Assembly: GCF_002994445.1 (NCBI RefSeq)
Contig: NZ_MRZJ01000002.1
Coordinates: forward strand, 1 to 64,000
Direction of reading: 5' to 3'
DNA: 64,000 bases
DNA from: Staphylococcus simulans
Lineage (GTDB): Bacteria; Bacillota; Bacilli; Staphylococcales; Staphylococcaceae
Both the position numbers and the translations under genes were made by a program. Position 1 is the stretch's first letter, and each line of letters opens with the position of its first letter. The notes beneath the pieces were generated by a model. That model ran no database searches, was not told the origin of the DNA, and worked only from the letters and a program-made list of their open reading frames with translations. This document shows positions 34,250 to 44,461 of the stretch, one piece after another.

Positions 34250-35647
34250 TTGGAAAGAAAATTAACTAAGTTTGAAAAGTATGCATTTGGTTTTGGTACA
34301 GTCGGAAAAGACGCAATCTTCAATATTGTCAGCCTGTTCTTGATGTTTTACATCACAGATATTGTCGGATTGTCTCCAGCGTTTGTCGGCGTATTATTCT
34401 TCGCTGCACGTATTTGGGATGCAATTAACGACCCGATCATGGGAATGGTAGTTGATAATACACACAACCGTTTCGGTAAGTTCAAAACATGGCTGGTTAT
34501 CGGAACATTAATTAACGCAGTTATCACAGTGTTGTTATTTACGAACTTCAACTTTCCTGGCAACGGGATGTATATCTACATTTCAATTATCTATATTGTT
34601 TGGGGTATGACTTATACAATCATGGATATTCCATATTGGTCATGGCTGCCGAACTTGACGAACAACCCGCGTGAACGTGAAGAAGTCGCAGTTGTACCGC
34701 GTTTCTTCGCAAGCTTTGCGGCATTCGTAATCGGAAGCTTCGGGTTAATGTTTATCTATAAACTTGATGGTTGGTTAGGCGAACCTTTCACAGGTGCAGG
34801 TATTTTCGCACTTGCGATTATTTGCAGTATTACGTTCTTGATTACTATCGGAATTACAGTCTTCTGCGTACATGAAGATACAGAAATCGAAAGACAGAAC
34901 GCAATCAAAATCCGTTTTAAAGACATTTGGCGTATTTTATTCAAAAATAAAGAGCTGCTTGCGATTATCGGTGTGATTTTAGCATTCAACTTATGCGGGC
35001 AAATGATCAACGGTATTATCTTGTATTACTTTAAATATGTAGCGGGTGTAGAAAACTTATTCTCAGTTTTCAACACTATGATTTTAATGGAAATGGGTTC
35101 ATTGCTCATCTTCCCATACCTTGTTAAGAAATTCGGACGCAGTGCCGTCTTCAACTATGCGGTATTCGGAATTATAATCGGCCTTGTAGTTATTTTAGCG
35201 GCTGGATTTATTGCACCGCATGCGGCGATTTGGGTCATTATCGGTGGTGCTTGTATCCGCTTTGGTACAGGTACATTAGTCGGTATCAATACAGTTGCAC
35301 TTGCGGATGTTATTGATTACAGTGAAGTAAAATTCGGTCAACGAAACGAAAGTGTCATCACATCTACACAAACATTCTTAGTAAAATTAGCACAAGCCTT
35401 TGCAGGTTTAAGTGTGGGTGTCGGACTTTCGATGATCGGTTATGTACCAAACGTAGAACAAACAACAGATACGATTTGGGGTATCAGAATCGGTATGATC
35501 GGTGTACCTATCTTCTTTATCATTATTTGCAGTATTCTCTATCATAAAGCCTTCAACTTAAAAGGCGACTTCTTGAAAGACATTGAACAAACGTTAGAAT
35601 ACAAACGTAAAAGAGAAGGACGCGAACCGATTCATCGCGAATTATAA
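34250..35647 (+). CDS. lacP: Lactose permease, GPH cation-symporter family
   Basis: Membrane protein of 465 residues with twelve predicted helices. Early family motifs are visible: [21 protein letters not shown] (about 6-26) and [26 protein letters not shown] (about residues 57-82), the MelB/LacS signature. It lacks the C-terminal EIIA domain of LacS, as does S. xylosus LacP. It would bring in lactose by proton or sodium symport for LacH. The start is likely TTG at 34250, six bases after AGAGGTG; GTG at 34241 would overlap that motif. A cre site and a direct-repeat motif lie upstream. Confidence 0.85.
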   Translation: MERKLTKFEKYAFGFGTVGKDAIFNIVSLFLMFYITDIVGLSPAFVGVLFFAARIWDAINDPIMGMVVDNTHNRFGKFKTWLVIGTLINAVITVLLFTNFNFPGNGMYIYISIIYIVWGMTYTIMDIPYWSWLPNLTNNPREREEVAVVPRFFASFAAFVIGSFGLMFIYKLDGWLGEPFTGAGIFALAIICSITFLITIGITVFCVHEDTEIERQNAIKIRFKDIWRILFKNKELLAIIGVILAFNLCGQMINGIILYYFKYVAGVENLFSVFNTMILMEMGSLLIFPYLVKKFGRSAVFNYAVFGIIIGLVVILAAGFIAPHAAIWVIIGGACIRFGTGTLVGINTVALADVIDYSEVKFGQRNESVITSTQTFLVKLAQAFAGLSVGVGLSMIGYVPNVEQTTDTIWGIRIGMIGVPIFFIIICSILYHKAFNLKGDFLKDIEQTLEYKRKREGREPIHREL

Positions 35648-35659
35648 AAAGCCATAAAC

Positions 35660-35706
35660 AAAAGCAGTGCGCATGGATTAATACATTAATCAGGTCACTG
35701 CTTTTG
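35660..35706. terminator. Bidirectional terminator between lacP and lacR
   Basis: AAAAGCAGTG pairs with CACTGCTTTT, with an internal ATTAAT stem. It sits between two convergent stops. Confidence 0.82.
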
Positions 35707-35713
35707 CATGGTT

Positions 35714-36556
35714 TTATGAATTTTTATGATTTAATTTCTCTGCACGGTAGGCAGAAGGAGAGAGATTGAAGTGCGCAGTAAATGCTTTGGTGAATGGGAC
35801 AGATTGAGCATAATCCAATTCCGAAGCGATTTCATAAATCGGCTTGTTGGTAAAGGTCAGTTCATGTGTGGCATAGCCCATTCGCAGTTCTTTGAGATAT
35901 TTGCTTGGCGAAACGCCGAAGTGTTTGGTAAAGAGCTTGAATAATTTGCTGCGGCTGACATTAGCGAGTTTCGCTGCTTGATCTACAGTCGTCTGCTGAC
36001 TTTTGAAGTTATTGTTGAAATATTCTAATGCGACTTTTAAATCTTGCGATGCGAGTTGTTCGGGTACTTCGATTGCTTTCGGATAACGCTGCGTAAGCAA
36101 GTACAACAGCTCTAGCAAGTGCTGGTTAAGCAGGATATCATGAGATTCTTCTGTGATGATGCTGTTAGCGAGGACACAGATTCTGAAAATGAGTTTAAAC
36201 AAGTCAGATGTGTCATGATTTTGATCGACATAATCATCTGCTAAAGTAGAACGGTTCAGGTAATTGAGCGCATGCGATCCGCTGAAACCGACCCACATAT
36301 AGTGCCATGGGATTTTGCCGGAAGAATAATATTTTACTTCCATGCCTTTTAGGAGTAAGAAGATATCTCCTTCTTTTAAATAATAAGTTGAACCATCAAC
36401 GATGAACGTACCTCTGCCTTGAGTGACAATATGGAGTACAGCTGGTTTGGTGACGGTGTACTCAAAGCCGTTGCCGGCATATAATTTTTCCATGCCGCAC
36501 TCATCGACTTGAGCTTCATAACTCAGTTTTTTAAATTTCGTCCAGAAGACTTGCAC
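35714..36556 (-). CDS. lacR: AraC-family regulator of lactose genes
   Basis: Regulator of 280 residues: N-terminal cupin-like sensing domain (HIVTQGRGTFIVDGSTYYLKEGDIFLL) and C-terminal double helix-turn-helix (VDQAAKLANVSRSKLFKLFTKHFGVSPSKYLKELRM; then IYEIASELDYAQSVPFTKAFTAHFNLSPSAYR). An AraC-type activator next to lacH and lacP matches S. xylosus LacR. The likely start is GTG at 36556, with GAAAGAGAG nine bases upstream; TTG at 36565 would abut that motif. It is divergent from lacH, about 95 bp apart, and convergent with lacP. Confidence 0.83.
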   Translation of the reverse strand: MQVFWTKFKKLSYEAQVDECGMEKLYAGNGFEYTVTKPAVLHIVTQGRGTFIVDGSTYYLKEGDIFLLLKGMEVKYYSSGKIPWHYMWVGFSGSHALNYLNRSTLADDYVDQNHDTSDLFKLIFRICVLANSIITEESHDILLNQHLLELLYLLTQRYPKAIEVPEQLASQDLKVALEYFNNNFKSQQTTVDQAAKLANVSRSKLFKLFTKHFGVSPSKYLKELRMGYATHELTFTNKPIYEIASELDYAQSVPFTKAFTAHFNLSPSAYRAEKLNHKNS

Positions 36557-36650
36557 ATATTTCAACTCTCTTTCTTATATGATAAAGCCATTATACCATT
36601 TGCATTTGAGAAAAATATGGAATTTTAGAAATATTTTAGGAGGGTCTCAA

Positions 36651-39620
36651 TTGACTTTAGATTTACACTTTAACTTAGATAAATTACATGTAAATACATT
36701 GCCATATGCAGCATACTTTATACCAAAACAAAATAATCCATCCGCTGATACTACAACTGAAAACAAAGTTGTGACAAATTTAACAGGAGATTGGAATTTT
36801 GGATTCTTCGAAAGTATTGAAGACTTTGAATCCAGCCGAACAAAAGCTGCACAAACATTACCTGTGCCATCGGTTTGGAACTTGCATGGTTTCGATCAAA
36901 CACAATATGTAAATATTAAATATCCGATTCCGTTTGATCCGCCATATGTACCAAAAGAGAATCCTTGCGGCTATTATGAACGTACTTTCAATATTGATTC
37001 AGTCTATGACAAAGACAATCAATTTGTCCTAAACTTTGAAGGGGTAAGCAGTGCATATTATGTTTGGATTAATGACAAGTTTGTCGGCTACAGCCAAGTA
37101 TCTCATAGTGCTTCACGCTTTGATGTGACTGAATTTGTCGAAGAAGGCAAGAATAAAATCGAAGTCTTAGTTGTGAAATATTCAGATGGTACGTATTTTG
37201 AAGACCAAGATATGTTCCGCCATTCAGGTATCTTCAGAGATGTTTATATTGTAGAACGCCCTAAGGACCGTATTGAAGACTTTGTGATTCAAACGAAAAT
37301 CAAAACAAGAAAACAAACAGGCCAAGTACATTTAAATGTGACAGATACACATGGCAAGCCAAACTACACAGCATCGTTGTATGATGCGGAAGGTGCATTG
37401 GTAGCTGAAGATGTCAAAAGCAATCGTAAAGGCGATATCGTTATCAATGTAGAGCATGCACAGTATTGGAGTGCAGAAACACCTTATCTTTACCAGCTTG
37501 TTATCAAAACAGAGGATGAGCTCATTACACAACAAGTCGGATTGAGAGAAGTTGAAATTAAGAAGCAGCAACTGTGGATTAACGGCAAATCTGTTAAATT
37601 ACGCGGTGCAAACTATCATGACAGCAACCCTCAAACAGGTTATGTATTAACAGAAGCACAAATGCATGAAGATTTAACATTAATGAAACATGCGAACTTC
37701 AACGCGATTCGTACAGCACATTATCCTAAAGCACCGCGCTTCTATGAACTTGCAGATGAATACGGCTTCTATGTGATGAGTGAAGCAGACTTAGAAACAC
37801 ACGGTGTTGTTTTATTCTATGGTGATGAAAATACGAAAGACTTTAATATTATCGCAGATGACCCGCAATATGAAGCACCGATTTTAGATCGAATCGAAGC
37901 ATCTATTGTACAATTGCGCAACTTCTCATCTATCATTATGTGGTCTTTAGGCAATGAATCAGGGTATGGTGTGAATATCGAAAAAGCAGCAAAATTAGCT
38001 AAAGATTTAGATGCGACACGTCCGATTCATTATGAAAGTGCCTTTTATGCAGAAGGCGGGGAAGACTTCTCTAAATTAGATATGATCAGCCGTATGTATC
38101 CATCGCCAGAAGAAATCAAAGAACGTTATTTAGAAAATAAGAAAGTGAAACAGCCATTCATCTTATGTGAATATGCACATGCAATGGGGAACTCTCCAGG
38201 CGGTTTAGCAGAGTATCATCAATTGTTAGAAGACTATCCAAGCTTTATCGGTGCTTTTGTTTGGGAATGGTGTGACCATGCGATTGATATCAGCGAAACA
38301 GATGCAAATACACCGGTTTATCGTTACGGCGGCGACTTCGGTGAGGTACTGCATGACGGCAACTTCTGTGTGGACGGTATTGTAAGTCCTGACAGAACAC
38401 CGCATGAAGGTTATTATGAATTCCAACAAGTGAATCGTCCTGTGATTTTAACGAAACACCGTAACCATCAACTGACATTTTATAACCGCTTAGATTTTAT
38501 CAATGCTGAAGAAGTTGTTGCATTAGGCTTTACTTTCACAACAACAACAGGTGAAATCTATGAAGAACAAGTAGAACTAGAAGATTTCAAACCGCATACA
38601 GAAACAACAATTGATTTGACACAAATTGCAGATGCAGAAGTATTAAATCAATTAAGCGATGTATTAGTAGAGTATGTACGTACAGCAGATCAAACTGTAG
38701 TCGGTCATGATCAAGTGGTTGCAGAGCGCTTGCAATTTGTACCAGGCGGATTTGACGCAGCATCTGATTTGAAAGTCAATGTGGATGATACAGCACACAC
38801 AATCGAAGTCATCGGCGACCAAACACAGTTTGCATTTGATATGACAACAGCTGCACTGACATTCGCCAAAGCAGATGACAGTATTCTGCTTCATGAACCT
38901 ACAGCTATCAGTATTTGGCGTGCACCGACAGACAATGATATTTATGTACGTCCGGATTGGGAAGAAATGGGTTACCAGTATGCTTATACACGTGTATATG
39001 ATTATAATATTGTGAAGAGCGAAAAAGCAGTAAGTATCCGATTCGATATTAGTATTGTGAATCACCGTGTACCGAAAATTTTAGAAGGCACTTTAACATG
39101 GCAAGTACAAAATGATGGCAACATAGATGCAGCACTGCGTTTGGATAAAGATCCGCGTATGCCGTTCTTGCCGCGTATCGGTTTAGAGTTTAAACTTGCA
39201 AAAGATTTCGAGCGTTTAGCTTATTACGGACAAGGACCTTTCAGCAGCTACAGCGATAAACAGCTGGCTAGCCACTTAGGTTACTTCGTATCAAGCGTAA
39301 AAGAGAACTTCTGGCCGCATATCCGTCCGCAAGAAGACGGCAGCCATAATAATACGACGTTTGTTAAAGTCGAAAACAACGTGTCGCAACTGACATTCAA
39401 CGCAGCAACTCCGTTCAGTTTCAACGCGAAACCATATTCAGATCAACAGCTGACTGAAGTAGAACATGCTGATCAATTAGTATCAGAAGGTTATACGTTC
39501 ATCAATATCGATGCAGCACAAAGCGGTATCGGCACAAACAGCTGCGGACCTGAATTGCCAGAACGCTACCGTTTGAATGCAGACCATTATGACCTCGAAT
39601 TTACTATCAGTTTCAACTAA
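36651..39620 (+). CDS. lacH: Beta-galactosidase, glycoside hydrolase family 2
   Basis: Large enzyme of 989 residues that hydrolyses lactose to glucose and galactose. Domain order is sugar-binding (to about 220), immunoglobulin-like, TIM barrel (about 320-600) and C-terminal beta domains ending in the small-chain fold. The acid/base glutamate is in SLGNESGYG (near 436) and the nucleophile in ILCEYAHAMGNSPG (near 506). The start is TTG at 36651, six bases after AGGAGGG; upstream in-frame codons lack a ribosome-binding site. Divergent from lacR. S. xylosus LacH is of comparable length. Confidence 0.93.
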   Translation: MTLDLHFNLDKLHVNTLPYAAYFIPKQNNPSADTTTENKVVTNLTGDWNFGFFESIEDFESSRTKAAQTLPVPSVWNLHGFDQTQYVNIKYPIPFDPPYVPKENPCGYYERTFNIDSVYDKDNQFVLNFEGVSSAYYVWINDKFVGYSQVSHSASRFDVTEFVEEGKNKIEVLVVKYSDGTYFEDQDMFRHSGIFRDVYIVERPKDRIEDFVIQTKIKTRKQTGQVHLNVTDTHGKPNYTASLYDAEGALVAEDVKSNRKGDIVINVEHAQYWSAETPYLYQLVIKTEDELITQQVGLREVEIKKQQLWINGKSVKLRGANYHDSNPQTGYVLTEAQMHEDLTLMKHANFNAIRTAHYPKAPRFYELADEYGFYVMSEADLETHGVVLFYGDENTKDFNIIADDPQYEAPILDRIEASIVQLRNFSSIIMWSLGNESGYGVNIEKAAKLAKDLDATRPIHYESAFYAEGGEDFSKLDMISRMYPSPEEIKERYLENKKVKQPFILCEYAHAMGNSPGGLAEYHQLLEDYPSFIGAFVWEWCDHAIDISETDANTPVYRYGGDFGEVLHDGNFCVDGIVSPDRTPHEGYYEFQQVNRPVILTKHRNHQLTFYNRLDFINAEEVVALGFTFTTTTGEIYEEQVELEDFKPHTETTIDLTQIADAEVLNQLSDVLVEYVRTADQTVVGHDQVVAERLQFVPGGFDAASDLKVNVDDTAHTIEVIGDQTQFAFDMTTAALTFAKADDSILLHEPTAISIWRAPTDNDIYVRPDWEEMGYQYAYTRVYDYNIVKSEKAVSIRFDISIVNHRVPKILEGTLTWQVQNDGNIDAALRLDKDPRMPFLPRIGLEFKLAKDFERLAYYGQGPFSSYSDKQLASHLGYFVSSVKENFWPHIRPQEDGSHNNTTFVKVENNVSQLTFNAATPFSFNAKPYSDQQLTEVEHADQLVSEGYTFINIDAAQSGIGTNSCGPELPERYRLNADHYDLEFTISFN

Positions 39621-39637
39621 AAGCTTATCAAAATAAT

Positions 39638-39678
39638 AAAGCATCAGAAGGCGTTAACAATGCCTTCTGATGCTTTTT
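39638..39678. terminator. Bidirectional terminator between lacH and fbp
   Basis: AAAGCATCAGAAGGC pairs with GCCTTCTGATGCTTT around a nine-base loop, with T runs outward. Confidence 0.92.
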
Positions 39679-39691
39679 CATTTTCTAATCA

Positions 39692-41644
39692 TTATTCTGT
39701 ATAACGGTGATACATCAATTCTTTTAAGTTGCTGATTTCTTCTTTAATCAGCTGACCTGTATTTGTATCGCGGATGCGTTTACGTTGTAATTCTTTATCC
39801 ACTAAACGTTTTGTGGAAAGTTCATCTGCACCATAGCGCAATACATTTTCTTTCGTATTGAAGTGCTGATGTGCAACCAGCTGCATGCCGTAAGAATTGT
39901 ACAATAATGTATAACCAGCAATACCTGTTGTTGATTGGTATACCTTAGAGAAGCCGCCGTCAATGACAATCATTTTGCCGTCTGCTTTAATCGGATCTTC
40001 GCCGTCGATTTCTTTAACAGGTGTATGACCATTAATGATGTGGCCTTGTTCAGGGTCTAAGTCGAAGTCTTTAAGCAATTTGCCGACAACTTCTGGGTCT
40101 TCTCGTAATGAATAGTATGGGTTTTTCTCTTCTTTATGTGTTGCTTTATCTTTAATAAAGTAACGTTCGAATGTAGTCATTGCACGTTTGCCGAAGAGGG
40201 ATGAATATTTCCCAGTCCATAAATACCATACTAAGTCAGTAGCTAAGTCATCTGTTACGTCTTTGTTTCTGAAAGCTTTACGCATATATGCTTCAAATTG
40301 GTCTAACAGTTGACGTCCGGCATAAAATTCGCCGTTGATTTCCATACCTTCCATCTTACCGTTCTCATCAATCGGAATACAGCCGTGAATTAATAAGTTG
40401 CCGTTGTATGGCAGGTATAAAGAACCTTTATCCATTAAGAAAGTCATATGGCGTTTTAATTTCTCAGATTCTTGTACAGAGATTAATAATTTATCAATGA
40501 CTTCTTGTTCTTCCGGCAATAATTGTGCTGGGTCTTTCGGATCTACTGTCACGAAACATGTATCTGTCAGTTCATGTGTTTGGCCATGCAATGTGTAAGT
40601 CAAATTATCATAGTCGACATGTTCTAATACCAGACGTTCTTCCATTTCAAATGATGGACGACGTTTGATAATCGGCATTTCTAATTTAAATTGAATCATC
40701 GCAATCGCTTGATGGATTTTCGTGATTTGAAGCTGTTCTTGTTCTGATAAGTTAGAATCAGAACGCAATTTAGGACGAAAAGCAGGGTTGTCGCCGTAAT
40801 ATTTCTCAGCTAAGTTTAATAGCGGTCTTAAGTTGATACCATAGGCATCTTCCACAATGTTCAAGTTGTCGTAACGTGCGCAAATACGCAAGATGTTTGC
40901 TAAACATACGCGTGAACCTGCATAAGCACCGATCCAAATCGCATCATGGTTGCCCCATTGAATATCTACAGAGTGATAGTTGATCAATGTTTCTACGATT
41001 TTCTCTGGTTCAGGACCACGGTCGTAAATATCGCCGACAACGTGCAGATGGTCTACAACTAAACGTTGAATCGTGTATGAAAGACCGATAATTAAATCGT
41101 CAGCTTGTTGTGTTTCGATGATTTGATTCATCAATGTATTGTAATAAGGTGTTTTGTTTTCAAGTTCATTGGTTTTATAAAGCAATTCTTCAATGATATA
41201 CACAAACTTTTTAGGCAAGGCTTTGCGCAGTTTAGAGCGTGTATATTTAGAAGCGGAATATTGGACCATTTGAATCATTTGGTCAATACGTTTTTCATAC
41301 CAACGATTTAAAGGTTCTTTGGTATCAAAGCTGCTTTTCACCATTTTCAGTTTTTCTTCTGGATAGTAAATCAAAGCAGTAAAGTCGCTGATTTCTTGAT
41401 TAGACAATTTGTCTTTGAAGATATCATTTACTTTGGTGCGGACATTTCCAGAACCATTGCGCAATACATGCTGGAATGAATCGAATTCACCATGCAAGTC
41501 GCTGACAAAGTGTTCTGTGCCTTTTGGTAATTCTAAGATAGATTCAAGGCTGATAATCTCAGATGCAAGTTGTTCTTCGTGATTGAATTTCTCCGCAAGC
41601 AAGTCAAAATATTTATGTTTAAGTTCACGTTCGTTGGTAATCAT
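39692..41644 (-). CDS. fbp: Fructose-1,6-bisphosphatase class 3
   Basis: Gluconeogenic enzyme of 650 residues, of the Firmicutes class 3 (YydE/Fbp) type. It carries metallophosphatase motifs: [11 protein letters not shown] (about residue 44), [10 protein letters not shown] (about residue 200), GNHDAIW (about residue 233) and NGHTPV (about residue 541). ATG at 41644 follows AGGAGGAAAAA. Length is normal for this class. It is monocistronic; an imperfect cre-like sequence at 41667-41680 (TAATAGCGCTTACA) lies in its promoter region but has two mismatches. Confidence 0.95.
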   Translation of the reverse strand: MITNERELKHKYFDLLAEKFNHEEQLASEIISLESILELPKGTEHFVSDLHGEFDSFQHVLRNGSGNVRTKVNDIFKDKLSNQEISDFTALIYYPEEKLKMVKSSFDTKEPLNRWYEKRIDQMIQMVQYSASKYTRSKLRKALPKKFVYIIEELLYKTNELENKTPYYNTLMNQIIETQQADDLIIGLSYTIQRLVVDHLHVVGDIYDRGPEPEKIVETLINYHSVDIQWGNHDAIWIGAYAGSRVCLANILRICARYDNLNIVEDAYGINLRPLLNLAEKYYGDNPAFRPKLRSDSNLSEQEQLQITKIHQAIAMIQFKLEMPIIKRRPSFEMEERLVLEHVDYDNLTYTLHGQTHELTDTCFVTVDPKDPAQLLPEEQEVIDKLLISVQESEKLKRHMTFLMDKGSLYLPYNGNLLIHGCIPIDENGKMEGMEINGEFYAGRQLLDQFEAYMRKAFRNKDVTDDLATDLVWYLWTGKYSSLFGKRAMTTFERYFIKDKATHKEEKNPYYSLREDPEVVGKLLKDFDLDPEQGHIINGHTPVKEIDGEDPIKADGKMIVIDGGFSKVYQSTTGIAGYTLLYNSYGMQLVAHQHFNTKENVLRYGADELSTKRLVDKELQRKRIRDTNTGQLIKEEISNLKELMYHRYTE

Positions 41645-41866
41645 TTTTTCCTCCTGGACTCAATAATAATAGCGCTTACATTTGATTATTGTACTTTTTT
41701 TAAAATTTTTCAATGGTCGCGACTGAAAAGATGAAAAAAAGATAGAATCCATGAAGGAAATATGGCTATTGTAAAGCAATTTTTAAAATCAGTTTTAAAA
41801 AAACAAGGTGTCTTTAATTAATTATGTTAAGATAAAAAATGAATAAAGTATACATAAGGAGGTACT

Positions 41867-42724
41867 ATGACAACATTACTTTCAGTTCAGAATTTGACGA
41901 AACAATTCATCGACAGCCGTTTCTTTGTCAACGATGTTTCATTTGAAGTGAATGCAGGGGAGATTGTTGCGCTGATTGGTAAAAATGGTTCAGGCAAATC
42001 TACATTAATACGTATGATTACAGGCAGTTATACTGTCGACAGCGGTCAGATCAATTTCTTCGGCAAACAAGTGACACCTAAAGATACCGCTTATAAAAAT
42101 GACATAGGCGTTGTCTTTGATGCGATGAACTTTCCAAAGAAGATGACTATTTTAAAATTGGAGAAAGTATTTCAAGCACTGTATCAAAACTGGGACAGCA
42201 ATTACTTCTTCAATTTGATCAAACAATTTGAATTGCCGGCAGGACAGCTGGTTAAGGATTTTTCAAGAGGTATGTCGATGAAGCTGATTATGGCAGCTGC
42301 TTTGTCTCATGAGACAAAGTTGTTAATTCTTGATGAAGCTACAGCGGGATTAGATGCGGCTAGTCGAGATGAGATTCAAGAGGAAATCGAAAAGTTCGTT
42401 CATCAGCAACATCACGGTGTGCTTTTGACATCGCATATTGCGGAAGACATCGAACGATTAGCGACACATTTGATTTTTATCAAAAACGGAGAAATCTTTG
42501 CGAAAATAGAGAAGAAAGACTTATTTGAACATTATAGTATTGTAAAATGTGATCAAGCTGAATTTGAAAAGTTAGAATATGATGATGTTTTAGCCGCAAA
42601 AGAACATTTAGGGGAAATCGAAGCGGTTGTCATCCATAATGCACGGACAGCACAATTGCCTCTCCAACCGATTCAGCACATTGATGAGGTCAACAAAATT
42701 ATTTTGAGAGGTGAGTACCGATGA
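41867..42724 (+). CDS. ABC transporter ATPase (PmtC/YtrB-like)
   Basis: ATPase of 285 residues: Walker A GKNGSGKST (about residues 38-46), signature FSRGMSMKL (an SRGM variant), Walker B LLILDEATAGLD and H-loop LLTSHIAEDIE. The SRGM signature and a 60-residue C-terminal extension are typical of ABC-2 ATPases such as those of the phenol-soluble-modulin exporter Pmt or YtrB. ATG at 41867 follows AAGGAGG. It overlaps the permease gene by four bases. There is no GntR-type PmtR gene and no second ATPase/permease pair here, so function stays open. Confidence 0.82.
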   Translation: MTTLLSVQNLTKQFIDSRFFVNDVSFEVNAGEIVALIGKNGSGKSTLIRMITGSYTVDSGQINFFGKQVTPKDTAYKNDIGVVFDAMNFPKKMTILKLEKVFQALYQNWDSNYFFNLIKQFELPAGQLVKDFSRGMSMKLIMAAALSHETKLLILDEATAGLDAASRDEIQEEIEKFVHQQHHGVLLTSHIAEDIERLATHLIFIKNGEIFAKIEKKDLFEHYSIVKCDQAEFEKLEYDDVLAAKEHLGEIEAVVIHNARTAQLPLQPIQHIDEVNKIILRGEYR

Positions 42725-43383
42725 AAGGTATGATTTATAGCCAATATTATGTGACGAAAAATATGCTGATTTTGTATCTGATTCTTGCTTTAATGGCAGG
42801 TATCTTTTTTACCGTTTTGGGTAATGAAGATTCCGCTAACTTTGTGGCTATCATTATTATCGCTTTTACGGTAACTGCACCGACAGATAATTTGAAAAAT
42901 GAAGCCGCTGCAAATTGGTATAAGTACGCGATTACCATGCCAGTAACCCGCAAACAAATTGTACTAGGACATTATGCGTATTACTTCATCACAGTCGGTC
43001 TCGGTTTAGTAGTCGCATTAGTAATCTTTGCGGTACGTTTAATGATAGGCATGAATAATCTGACACAAGTTATCGCAGCACTTTTAATAGGTATATCCAT
43101 CAGCTTTTTGCTTTCGTTGTTATACCCGTTTACTTATGCGGTAGGATCAGATAAGTCCAATCTGATTCAAATGGTCATTACCGTACTACTCGTTGTGATT
43201 TATATTGCTTTTAATGTCGTTACATTATTAATCGGCGGAATGATTTATGGAACCGGAGAAGCAGCTATGCATCATGCGGTATTTGAAATCAGCCGAACTT
43301 TCTTATTCTTAATCTTTTCTTTCCTCATTGCACTAGGAGGCTATTTGTTTGCGGTGCATAAATTCAATAAACAAAACTTTTAA
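42721..43383 (+). CDS. ABC-2 type permease (PmtD-like)
   Basis: Membrane protein of 220 residues with six predicted helices and a short polar segment DNLKNEAAANWYKYAITMPVTRKQIVLGHY (about residues 57-86), the hallmark of the ABC2_membrane_5 family to which PmtB and PmtD belong. Its ATG overlaps the ATPase stop (ATGA at 42721-42724). The pair would form a complete exporter. Substrate unknown. Confidence 0.8.
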   Translation: MKGMIYSQYYVTKNMLILYLILALMAGIFFTVLGNEDSANFVAIIIIAFTVTAPTDNLKNEAAANWYKYAITMPVTRKQIVLGHYAYYFITVGLGLVVALVIFAVRLMIGMNNLTQVIAALLIGISISFLLSLLYPFTYAVGSDKSNLIQMVITVLLVVIYIAFNVVTLLIGGMIYGTGEAAMHHAVFEISRTFLFLIFSFLIALGGYLFAVHKFNKQNF

Positions 43384-43390
43384 GCAAAAT

Positions 43391-43433
43391 AAAGGAGCAC
43401 GTTGACTGAATTATCAGTTGGCGTGCTCCTTTA
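43391..43433. terminator. Bidirectional terminator between ABC permease and DedA genes
   Basis: AAAGGAGCACG pairs with CGTGCTCCTTT. It serves two convergent genes. Confidence 0.88.
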
Positions 43434-43436
43434 ACA

Positions 43437-44051
43437 TTATTGCTGGCTTTGTCTTCTTTTTGCAATATAGCGATATGCAAAGATGATAAGTGCAATTGCG
43501 ATGATGGCATACATAATGTATGAGTAGGTGTGCATGACGTTTAAAATATCATGCCAGTTATCACTGAGTGATTTGCCTAAGTAAATCAGACCGAAGTTCC
43601 AAATAGTTGTACCGATTAATGAAAGTGTCGCAAATGTAACGATGTTCATTTTGTTGACACCGGCAGGAATTGTGATTAATACACGCAAGACTGGAACGAA
43701 ACGGCAGATAAAGACTGCAATCGGTCCGTATTTTTTAAACCATGCATTGGCACGTTCGACATCTTTGCCTTTGAGTTTAATCCATTTACCGTATTTATCG
43801 ACAAAGCGATATAGTTTTTGTTCGTTGACAAGGCTGCAGATATAGTAAAGGACTAATAAACCAATAAATGAGGCAATAGTCGCAATAATCAGCAGCATCC
43901 AAATAGAAATGTGTGATTTAGCAGCTAAAACACCTGCAAAAGTTAAAACGATCTCTGAAGGCACGAAGGGCAGAATGTTCTCTGAAAGAATCAAAATGAA
44001 GATCGCAATATACCCAAAGCGCGAGATAAAGTCTGTCAGTAGTTGTTCCAT
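43437..44051 (-). CDS. DedA-family membrane protein
   Basis: Protein of 204 residues with the DedA/VTT-domain layout. An ENILPFVPSEIVLTFAG re-entrant segment (about residues 24-40), a GxxxG helix and the conserved FICRFVPVLRVLITIPAGVNKMNI (about residues 112-135), containing the diagnostic R-F-x-P-x-x-R, are visible. DedA proteins act in membrane homeostasis; some are undecaprenyl-phosphate or phosphatidylethanolamine flippases. Start ATG at 44051. The upstream AAAGGAGC lies some 14 bases away, further than usual. Confidence 0.88.
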   Translation of the reverse strand: MEQLLTDFISRFGYIAIFILILSENILPFVPSEIVLTFAGVLAAKSHISIWMLLIIATIASFIGLLVLYYICSLVNEQKLYRFVDKYGKWIKLKGKDVERANAWFKKYGPIAVFICRFVPVLRVLITIPAGVNKMNIVTFATLSLIGTTIWNFGLIYLGKSLSDNWHDILNVMHTYSYIMYAIIAIALIIFAYRYIAKRRQSQQ

Positions 44052-44461
44052 GGTAAATAGCAGTGCTCCTTTAGTTTTATATATCGATTGAATATGTCAT
44101 GTTTATGCGATTGTGTTTTAATATGTCTAATCTTCATTGTACTAAAAATAGAAAAGAATAACATCCAATTAGATATTCCAAGTGTAAGAAAGTTAAAAGA
44201 TAGATTATTTCATTGCATGCATATCTAAAATATATTTTTTGAAAATCTAATACCGAGTGCAGAATTCGGATAAAAGACAAGTGTGATAAGACTTAGGATT
44301 ATTGGGATATATCTATTCATAATAATATTGTGTAATGCTCAGTGTTCATATTTTTGTAAAAAAGTTATTGTTAACGGTTTCAATTAGTGGTAATATTTAC
44401 TAGAATAACTTAGGTCATATGATGACCTAATGTATCTTTATTACAGAAAGTTGGGATATCT
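44052..44461. other. Divergent intergenic region between DedA and MFS genes
   Basis: About 410 bases with no reading frame. It must hold both promoters. The only motif recognised is the cre-like site at 44368-44382. Confidence 0.5.
44368..44382. promoter_or_regulatory. cre-like site upstream of MFS permease
   Basis: TTGTTAACGGTTTCA fits the cre consensus with one mismatch, 80 bp before the permease start. It suggests carbon-catabolite control, as expected for a carboxylate permease. Confidence 0.55.

Noticed and set aside
41667..41680. cre-like TAATAGCGCTTACA before fbp
   Set aside because: Two mismatches at conserved positions; mentioned with fbp but not listed as a site.
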